Source: Ipomoea triloba
Lineage: Eukaryota; Streptophyta; Magnoliopsida; Solanales; Convolvulaceae
NCBI RefSeq assembly: GCF_003576645.1
Contig: NC_044922.1
Coordinates: 22,256,026-22,320,025, forward strand
DNA length: 64,000 bases
Reading direction: 5' to 3'
The position numbers were made by a program, and so were the translations under genes. Shown here piece by piece: positions 56,374 through 64,000 of the stretch. Within the stretch, counting starts at the first letter, position 1, and every line of letters begins with the position of its first letter. Below the pieces are notes generated by a model. It saw nothing but the letters and a program-made list of their open reading frames with translations. It did not search any database and was not told the origin of the DNA.

Positions 56374-56937
56374 AGCAAATACCAATTTTGGTCCTACGAC
56401 TATTAGCAAAATGATAATTTTGCTCCACATGTTTCATTTCTACCAATTTTGGTCCCATGACTATTGTTTTAGTACCAATTTTCATCCACGACTATTGTTT
56501 TAGTGTCAAAATTCATCGCGCCGGTCACCCATCCGTTTAAAACGTGCAAAAATTTAAAATTGTTAAGGGTATTTTCATCATTTTCAACTTAATATCCCAA
56601 TTTGAGTTTGAATAAATGGATTTAAGTCCTAAAATTGATCAAAATTCGCAATTTTCCTTCTCATTTTACCTTAATTTGAGGATAAAAATTGTGAATTGTG
56701 ATTGATCTTAGGGCTTAAATCTCTTTATTAATGCTCAAATTGGGATATTGAGTTGAAAAGGACGAAAATATCTTTAAAAATTTTAGATTTCGGCACGTTT
56801 TAAACATATAGGTGATCGGCGCGATGAATTTTGGCACTAAAACAGTAGTCGTGGGACCAAAATTGGTAGAAATGAAACATGTGGACCAAAATTGTCATTT
56901 TGCTAATAGTCGTGGGATCAAAATTGGTATTTGCTCG
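56374..56937. repeat. Foldback MITE, Mutator-like, with 10-bp TSD
   Basis: The whole 564 bp is an imperfect palindrome: AGCAAATACCAATTTTGGTC on the left, its inverted form on the right, and similarity that continues to the centre. AATAAAAAAG flanks both ends exactly (56364-56373 and 56938-56947). A 9-10-bp duplication is typical of Mutator-like elements. No coding capacity. Confidence 0.88.
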
Positions 56938-56999
56938 AATAAAAAAGAATGAACATAATGTAACATGCAACTAATGTTCCAAATAGCAAATAGATAAAG

Positions 57000-57115
57000 G
57001 GGTGTTTGGCTGATTGTATTAATTGGTTGTAGAAAAGTGTGTGATAAATTAACTGGTTGCTTTAACTGATTGTGTGTATTAACTAATTGTATGTAAAATG
57101 ACCTATAAGGACATA
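57000..57115. repeat. MITE fragment, hAT-like
   Basis: It starts GGGGTGTTTGGCTGATTG and contains TTAATTGGTTGTAGAAA and ATGTAAAATGACCTATAAGG, related to the MITE at 18078-18398. The right end is not found. Confidence 0.45.
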
Positions 57116-57153
57116 AATATGTTGTGTTAATTCCTTAACTCTTTTTACATTTA

Positions 57154-57181
57154 CTAGTGTTTTCACCCGTGCGATGCACGG
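57154..57181 (-). mobile_element. Helitron-like 3' terminus
   Basis: On the minus strand a perfect hairpin CCGTGC-ATC-GCACGG (57181-57167) is followed by a short spacer and CTAG (57157-57154), then T. This is a good Helitron 3' end; the body would extend to higher coordinates but its 5' end was not found. Confidence 0.6.
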
Positions 57182-57544
57182 AATGGATTTGTTATAACTG
57201 CATTGAGGAAGGAAGAAAATTTTATTACTGTATTTTATATAAAAGAAAATAGGCGTGTATAGGCTATTAGAAAAATAAATTTGCTCACCATTAAATTTCG
57301 AATGAACTGGATTAAATGTTGAAGAACCAACAGTTATTTGCAATACCGATTTCATCTTCTTAAAAAACATAAAATGATCAATATTTAGACGATTATCATA
57401 GAATGATTCGTATTTTAAATACACAACTATGAATGCATCTTCTATTTGTAATATTAAATCTTATATATTAATTGCATATATGTTATTTGGTTTGTTAATC
57501 ACTTTAATATTTTTTAGAAATAATAAAATCAAATAGAATGAATT

Positions 57545-57840
57545 CCTTTTTTAGTCATACTGTTATTGAGGCATTGCCAATTTTAGTCCACCTTATTAAT
57601 TTTTGTCACATTGTGACCACTGTTATTTAACGCTTGCCACTTTTAGTCCATCGTCAAATTCTCCGTCAAGTGGCCGTCCAAAATAGGAGGTTTTTTGTCT
57701 TTTCATATTTTGGTCCCCTCCTTTAAGCGTTTCGTTGGTTTCCTTTACCATTTGAGTTGAGAGTTGCGCCTCACGCAAGTGAGGCGCAACTCTCGCACCC
57801 AGGCTGCACACGCCTGCCTGGGAGCGTAAGTATTATTTAT
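57545..57840. repeat. Repeat with 'ttttagtcc' phrases and a strong hairpin
   Basis: Phrases ATTTTAGTCCACC and CTTTTAGTCCATCG resemble MITE ends such as that at 62808-63379. Near its right side is a perfect 16-bp inverted repeat with a 4-nt loop (GAGAGTTGCGCCTCAC, 57759-57774 and 57779-57794). No TSD was found. Confidence 0.5.
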
Positions 57841-58815
57841 TTTTTTTTTTTTTAGTTTTTAATTTTGTTTTGTTTTTCTTTTCTTTTTTTCCTCCACTCC
57901 CATTTTTCCTTTCTTAATCACACTTATAAAAACTATTCAAAAATCACACCAAAATCTTCATTATTGAGGAAAGCCTTAAGCCAGTGAAACTCTGCTGGTC
58001 TTCTATTAATAATGTCTCCACACAGTCTGGTGGGGTAACCAAGCTCAAACATACGTTTGAATGCAGCAAGGAAGACTTGACCAATACAGCTGCCACTCTA
58101 TTTAGCTCCCTATAAATGTTCTTCACCGTACCCCCACTTTAGTAAACTTTGGAATTCCCTGCGATAACATTCTGGTGAACTCTTTGTTCTTCCTAAGACA
58201 TTCCAACAATGTATTCTTTGAATTATAATCTTCATGAATCCTTGCTCAGCAGCCCAGCCAAAACTCCCCATGCTTCTTCTGCTTCAAGCACACTACATTT
58301 GCCAAGTGATTTTACGAAGCCTACAATCCACCACCTACTTTTTAATTTTTTGACTTATTGTCCCAATAAATCAATGCAATAAATCATTTTATCGAACATT
58401 TAATAACTTATTGACCAATCAAACCAGCCAAACTTAATCAAACCATCCAAATTTTCGCTTGTCAACTATTTTCCAAATACTACCAAAGAATTAAAAATGA
58501 GATAAACTTCTAGCTAGGCATTTCTTGAACTCTGAAATTATAGGTTAAGCTCAAACCTTCTAATATGGTATGATAAATTTCAAGCTTTTGGAACAAATGA
58601 TAATTACAATGTCAGGCAGCTTGAAAGAACAAAGATGAGATCACTTCCAAATATTAAGCAAGTGATAGGCTTCACAAATTAGTAGTAAGTTTGACAAATA
58701 ACAACACTTAGATACAAAGTTGCAAAATCGTTAGTTCATCGTTCACTAGGGTTGCCACCCAATGGCTTCAAAAAAGTGTTTTTAGCTTCTCCGAAACCGC
58801 CAAAAACTTGAAGGT
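57841..58815. other. Intergenic DNA between PEX13 and GPN3
   Basis: T-rich at the left (57841-57895). A further MITE-like fragment (ACTTATTGACCAATCAAACC, CTTGTCAACTATTTTCCAAA) is at about 58350-58485. The right part is the 3' UTR or flank of the GPN3 gene. No other gene is supported. Confidence 0.45.
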
Positions 58816-61353
58816 TTAATCATCCTCCTCAGCGTCGAAATCGTTGACCTTCACATCTGCATCCTCACCATACTGAATGCAGTTGTCAATCTGTGACAGG
58901 ATGTACTGTATACTGCAAAAAGGGCATAATCTGTGAGTTTTGTGACAAAGCTTTCGGCAGTTGTATGAAGCATTGTAAACATAATATTAAAACTTCTTTT
59001 GAGGAAATTATTAAAACATAATAGTTCAACTTCTTCGAATGCCCAAGGAAACAAGCCATCAGAAGACTACATAAACACTTAGGAATACATCACCTGCTCT
59101 CTTTCCGCAAATCAAGCGGCATAAAGCTGACCATACTATACTGATCCACCTGATGCAACAAACTATGAAGTAATGAGAAACCCTAGTGCAAACCCATTTT
59201 TTGTTTTGAATTGAGAGAAACCCACAGCCACTACCCGAGGGTGTGTACTAAGTAAACCCCGCCTTGTGACCCTAGCCGGCAAAGAACCACGAGGTAAACC
59301 AACCTAGATTGCCCATAGCTGACCGGCTCAAATCAAAAGGGCTAGGATTCAAACTCGAGACCTTGTGGTTACAAGTTTGTATCCTTAACCAACTTGGTTG
59401 GGGTTACCACCAATGCAAACCCATTTGATTACACCAGACATGGATACAGATGCATTTGCAAATTGGCTAGCATTTATATTATCGTAACACAAAAAATACA
59501 AAGACAAAAACAGATTTTGTAAAATGGCTAGTCACTTGGTATATCTTAATTACACAAGTGTTTATGGGTATGCTAAGGATTATATGGAAAGCTGAAAGAT
59601 AAGTTTTACCAGTCAGAATCCAATCATTAATTAGAAAATGACTCTTCATTCTTACCAATTCAATTAAAGATTTGTTAAGCTTTTGAAATTGTGGAGCCAT
59701 GCGTTGATTCAGATCTGCCAATAGCAACTGAGGCTCTGGATTCAAGTAACTACAGGTAGAAAATAAGTTAAAGAACACTTTAAGTTTGTGACATGAGCAG
59801 TAATGATTACAGATATAAGCAACATCTGGGTGCAAAAGGACTAACTTGTCAATATCCTTTTTATTTGTCACAAGGTCCATTTTCGAGAGAATGTTGACAT
59901 GAGGCAATTCAAGTTGAACCATTGCAGAGAGGGAAGCCATACAACCATTAATGAATTTGGTCACATCCGTGATAAACTGAAACATTACAACAGGATGCTT
60001 AATAATATAATGCGCATGAGCTACCTAAGGGCATCAATGGTATGTATAAGGAGAGGTGTATACCTGAGAATCAAGTAAGTAAACTACACAGACATTGAAA
60101 TTCTTTCGCTTTAAATGTTCCACAAAATTCTTTAGCACAGGAACATGTGAGAAGAGTTCAATTTGACCTGTAAAACAGTTGCAATATTTGTAAACACAAA
60201 TGATTGACCCCAAACAATAAAATGTCAGTGTAGGCAGGAAACACATTAGAGGCAAAAAGATCTATTTCAAAAAGAACTTATAAAAAAAGTTTTTCCAAAT
60301 ATATTTCTTTGTAATGATTTAGAAGGAATAAGGCTAATTTGAATATAAAATTTTCATTAAAAGATCCATGTCACTCCAATTGGGTCTTCTGAAGAAAAAG
60401 GAAATTGCTTGATTTGCTTCTTATCTACTCCGAAAAGCACTTTGTAAAAAAAATTGTTTGGCAAAGCTAATGGCTTCTTGGAGTATATAAGTAATACGCT
60501 TTAGGCCAAACAAGCACTTTTTTTCAATGAATTTTCATGGTAGAAATCATCACCCAGTAGCTACATGTAAGAATTTTCAGTTTTACATGATGTATATATA
60601 CACATACATACATATTAAGTACCTGGACAGTCAAACTAGGTAGTCATCATCCATATAATTATCCAACTCCTCTGTTAGCCAGTCATCCAAATTTTCTTCA
60701 AGGTGTCTGGCATTCATGATTAAGGGTATGCATTTTTTGAAGGAACTATGATTAAGAAATTCTAGTGAAACAATGATAATGAATAATGAACTTTTTAAAA
60801 GACATCAACTAGATCTTAATTGCTCTAATGCAAACTCAAGAACCATAAAATCATGCTCTTATAATAGGAAAGGCTTAGAGGATACTCCATGCAATAAATA
60901 AGGCCACCATTAGGGCCTAGATGTAGTTCCTCCATAACATCATCCAGTGAAATCAGTTCCCTGATGTCTGCACCAAATAGAAACCCAATTTAAAATGTGT
61001 GTATTGCAATTCTAAATTAATTAGAAATCATACACTCCTACATACTCACCCATAGCCACTGGATAGTCAAAATTCTCTGCTGCAGGATCTAAGTTCACTA
61101 TATGGATTGTTCGTCGTGTGGCTTCACAATGTCTATGCAAATTTGAGCAGTAAGTTGACTGCCACAAGCAAATGATTTCTACTATCAGTCCTTGATGCAA
61201 CATGCTAACAAGTGGAAATTGTAAAGAGACATGAAATCAAATAAATATGTGTTGCATACTAAACAGTAAACACATGTAAAATAAGAAGCAACAAGGTTCA
61301 CTAATCACCTTTCCACTGCCTGCAGGGCCAATAACCAGCTGTGCATAGCCCAT
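58816..61353 (-). CDS. GPN3: GPN-loop GTPase 3 homologue, apparent frameshift in exon 4
   Basis: Nine coding exons on the minus strand: 61353-61309, 61158-61050, 60967-60886, 60706-60623, 60167-60064, 59976-59846, 59749-59656, 59149-59094, 58912-58816. All junctions are GT-AG and phases agree except for exon 4. GPN-loop GTPases act in the cytoplasm in the assembly and nuclear import of RNA polymerases. Visible: P-loop GPAGSGKST (residues 9-17), [15 protein letters not shown], the GPN motif LGPNGG (about 68-73), [18 protein letters not shown], then [54 protein letters not shown], and the C-terminus [20 protein letters not shown]. The set matches GPN3 rather than GPN1 or GPN2. Exon 4 is 84 nt where the phases need 86: two bases are missing just before the conserved DCPG motif (about 60633-60637), in a short T run. 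This may be a sequencing error or a real lesion. Without it the protein would have 267 residues. Confidence 0.9.
59200..59413 (-). mobile_element. SINE in GPN3 intron 7
   Basis: A 214-bp element has the 13-bp duplication TGCAAACCCATTT on both sides (59187-59199 and 59414-59426). On the minus strand it begins with tRNA-like text (CCAACCAAGTTGGTTAAGGA), has the pol III B box GAGTTTGAATCC (59356-59345) and ends in an A-rich tail. It lies in the intron between exons 7 and 8 of GPN3, in the same orientation as the gene. Related copy: 34460-34720. Confidence 0.88.
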
Positions 61354-61376
61354 TATCCTTAATCGTATGTCTTTGC

Positions 61377-62340
61377 TGAAGTTTTAAGATCAAGCGGAAA
61401 TATAGTATCAGAGGAAATGGAATGATACCAAGCCCAGAAGCAAAATTGCAAAATACAAATGTTGCACACCAAAAACCAACCAGAAATAGCAAGCTTAGCA
61501 CATCAGCATTTTCCATAAGAATTATCACAAGAAAAATAGCATCACAACATTATCTGAACTATACTAGGGGTGGGCATTTTGGTCTATGGTTCGGCTTTTT
61601 TGGTTTCGGTTTGTTCGGTTTTGAAAAAAATGAAACCATTCAGTTTAACAATGTAGTTCGGTTTGGTTTGAAAAAGTTCGGTTTCGGCTCATATTTGGTT
61701 TGGTTTGGTTTGTCCCACAGCCCCAAGCAACACTTCGATTGGCTTAGTTGTAGAATTTTGTTGGCAATTTGGCATGATGAAGAACCATCCATCTATTTTA
61801 AATTTACAACCAAAAAAAAAAAAAAATAGATTCACCATCACATATTCACATTATTACGTAATGCTTAATACCCATCTGCCATTAGTGAATTAGTGTATTA
61901 CATATTCACATTATTACTTAATACAATAATTAAAAGTATTAGGCAGTAGCAGAACTGTAGTAGGCAAATTAGCAAATATGAGTAGGGAGCAAATATTATA
62001 AGGTTATTGGCTATGGCAAATTCAGTAGGCACTACGCAGCGTCTCAGCCGCCCAGCCATAGCCATCTGCCACAGCCGCAGCAACTATAGCAGTAGGCTGC
62101 AGCCCCTGCCCTCCAGCACAGCCACATCCATCTATCGCATCCCTAACCTAACAATACTATAATAGGATACTTGGATTATAGAATAAAGAAGAAGACTAAC
62201 CATGCGGCGTTGGGCGTCCAACTTTTTCCGGAATTCCGGCGAACCTGCGAAGAAGACGGCTGCGACTCTGCGAGAATTTTGGCGAGGCTGCGTGATGCGT
62301 AGGGGTTGAGCACTTGAGCCGGTAGGGAGTACTGGAGGGG
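61377..62340 (-). other. GPN3 upstream part: probable 5' UTR intron, leader and promoter
   Basis: An acceptor AAAACTTCAG ends near 61377, upstream of the start codon, so a 5' UTR intron is likely. Its donor may be ATG followed by GTTAGT at about 62200; the GC-richer stretch 62205-62340 would be the leader exon. If used, that donor leaves an upstream out-of-frame ATG in the mRNA. The extent is inferred only. Confidence 0.4.
61563..61725. repeat. TTCGGTTT-type dispersed repeat
   Basis: The block starts AGGGGTGGGCATTTTGGTC and runs on as variants of TTCGGTTT and GGTTTGGTTTG. This pattern is widespread in plant introns; its origin is unclear. It lies in the presumed 5' UTR intron of GPN3. Confidence 0.6.
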
Positions 62341-62614
62341 GTTTAGCCGTTTAAGAATTTAGGAAATTGAATTATTAAAATAAATAAGGGATAAGAGTCA
62401 AATAAGCCCTTCAGCGAAAGTGTAATTAAACCCTTAAATAGTTTGTCACTTTGTATATAAACATTTTTAAATAGTGGCTACATCCTATATACTAATTATT
62501 TTTGTTGTCAAGATTGATGATGATTTTGTCTTTAATCCAAGCAAGTCGATTGTAGAAAATGAAATGAATTGTAAATTTATATTAATTCTAATATATTTAA
62601 AGAATGCACTATAA
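62341..62614. other. Non-coding, transposon-end-like phrases
   Basis: AGTCAAATAAGCCCTTCAGC and GTAATTAAACCCTTAAATAG at 62396-62445 resemble 1-180 and 1141-1380. No gene is seen. Confidence 0.35.
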
Positions 62615-62771
62615 TGGATGGTGTCCCGGTTAGCACTCCCACATGGATGATGGGGGTAGGTTTGAGCCTCAATGGAGGCAACTGTTGACTCTTTGTACTT
62701 CAGTAGGTTGAGAAAGTAACTATGAACAGATACTACATTGTAACAGAGTCAATAGTACTAAAAAAAAAAAA
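62615..62771 (+). mobile_element. SINE with poly-A tail
   Basis: A 157-bp element has the 9-bp duplication GCACTATAA on both sides (62606-62614 and 62772-62780). It starts TGGATGGTGTCCCGGTTAGC (A-box side), contains the B box GGTTTGAGCCTC (62672-62683) and ends in a run of A. Its 3' end TAACAGAGTCAATAGTACTA also occurs at 21829. Confidence 0.88.
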
Positions 62772-62807
62772 GCACTATAAGTGTTTTACATACAAGATTA
62801 ATGAATA

Positions 62808-63379
62808 GAGTTTTTTCACTTTTGGTCCTATGAGTTTAGTGCTTCCGTCAATTTAAGTACACAACTTTCATTTATGACATAAGTAGTGCTTGACTTTGAT
62901 TTTTTTTCCACTTTTAGTCCTTGACTTTGATTTGTTTTTCACTTTTAGTCCTTTTGGCCATCCGAGCGACAACTTTTAATTGGAATCAACAAACTATTGT
63001 GCCATTAAAGGTAAAAGTGTCTTTTGATAAAATCCTAAATATATTTATAAATAAAATCAGAGAAAAAATAGGAAAAAGAAACGCTATTTGCTTGTTCTGC
63101 TTCGCTTTTTAAGTGACAACTTTTAATCAGAATCAACAAATTGTTGTGCCATTAAGGGTAAAATTGTCTATTGATAAATCCCTAAATACATTAAACGTTA
63201 TTTACCCTTAATGGCACAACAGTTTGGCCGAAAGGACTAAAAGTGGAAAAAAAATCAAAGTCAAGGACTAAAAGTGGCAAAAAAATTAAAGTCAAGCACT
63301 ACTTATGTCAGGAATGAAAGTCGTGTACCTAAATTGACGGATGCACTAAAGTCATAGGACCAAAAGTGGAAAAAAACTC
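62808..63379. repeat. Foldback MITE, Mutator-like, with 10-bp TSD
   Basis: A 572-bp element starts GAGTTTTTTCACTTTTGGTC and ends with the inverted form. TTAATGAATA flanks it exactly (62798-62807 and 63380-63389). The arms carry repeated CTTTTAGTCC phrases and CAACTTTTAATTGGAATC. No coding capacity. Confidence 0.9.
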
Positions 63380-63389
63380 TTAATGAATA

Positions 63390-64000
63390 TTGCAACAATA
63401 ACTATTTTTTAAATTTCTTCATTTTATGAATTTGAAAGATTGATTCCAGCAATGTTGTAGTCTCAACATCTTTTCAATGCATCAAGAGTATCACAATGCT
63501 CTATTGCCCTACATTGACATTTTTAATAATGAGTTTTAAATCAATTTATTGGGTTATATGAATGTTTCTTTGTCAACAAATCCTCTCTAAGTAGTTACTA
63601 TGATTGGCTCCAAACTATTTTTTCCATGTTATTAACATAATACTTGGTAAATAAATATATAACATTATTTTGTAGTATAACTTTGATATTTAATTACAAG
63701 ATAGTATAAAAAGAAAGCAATAAACAATGTAGTAAATATAATTAATTAATAACTTTGAAGGTAAATAATTAATCTTTACATTGTAGAAAATATAGACAAT
63801 ATCACTAATGAAATTATATCTCTTTCTAATTTTTTGATAATGATTCTTTTTTTTTTTTTGAATAAAGGCATTGTAGATATCGAATTATAAATTAAAGAAA
63901 TGAATATTTATTATTTTTTTTGTTCTAATTACTAATTTATTTAATTTAATAAGAATAATAAAGTGGGTATTTACTTTTGAATTGAATAATATACTCTAAC
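63390..64000. other. AT-rich non-coding stretch
   Basis: No gene, repeat pair or RNA gene is seen. Confidence 0.6.

Noticed and set aside
1..64000. tRNA or rRNA genes
   Set aside because: Only SINE-type tRNA-like promoter boxes were found. No complete cloverleaf or ribosomal motif could be recognised by eye.

Overview
The window is nuclear DNA of a flowering plant. It has intron-rich genes with plant orthologues, Ty1/copia and Ty3/gypsy retrotransposons, a CACTA element, Helitron remnants, MITEs and SINEs. The gene sequences suggest a eudicot, possibly an asterid, but the species cannot be read from the sequence. The text contains assembly gaps (single N at 9701 and 13364, a run of N at 53881-54266), so it is a draft assembly.

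Layout. (1) 548-2561, minus strand: first four coding exons of a DUF3755/SANT-like nuclear protein gene; its 3' part is not in the window. (2) 3190-16687, plus strand: a Sirevirus-like copia element with paired LTRs, TSD GATAT, decayed gag-pol and an extra reading frame after pol. It sits inside an older LINE. Its apparent 13.5 kb length is inflated by three sets of assembly duplications; about 10 kb is real. (3) 17.6-25.6 kb: Helitron ends and a Helitron helicase relic, a MITE split by a solo LTR, and a 3.3 kb CACTA element carrying an exon of a RadA-type DNA repair gene. (4) 25791-33592, plus strand: a non-autonomous Ty3/gypsy element with gag-protease only, whose LTRs carry a long array of hairpin-forming repeats. 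(5) 33.6-39.2 kb: SINEs, MITEs, a copia fragment and a small transposon with a 36-bp perfect palindrome. (6) 39435-51528, minus strand: a Tat-type Ty3/gypsy element with an intact 2325-residue gag-pol frame, an internal third LTR, a deletion of the primer binding site and a promoter-like unit pointing antisense to gag-pol. This element split a Helitron, which itself had split a MITE. (7) 52279-55748, plus strand: PEX13, five exons. (8) 58816-61353, minus strand: GPN3-type GPN-loop GTPase, nine coding exons, with an apparent 2-nt deletion in exon 4.

The three host genes do unrelated jobs (putative nuclear factor, peroxisomal import, RNA polymerase assembly). PEX13 and GPN3 converge tail to tail with 3 kb of MITE-rich DNA between them. 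Most of the rest is nested transposable elements, and the nesting gives a relative order of insertions.
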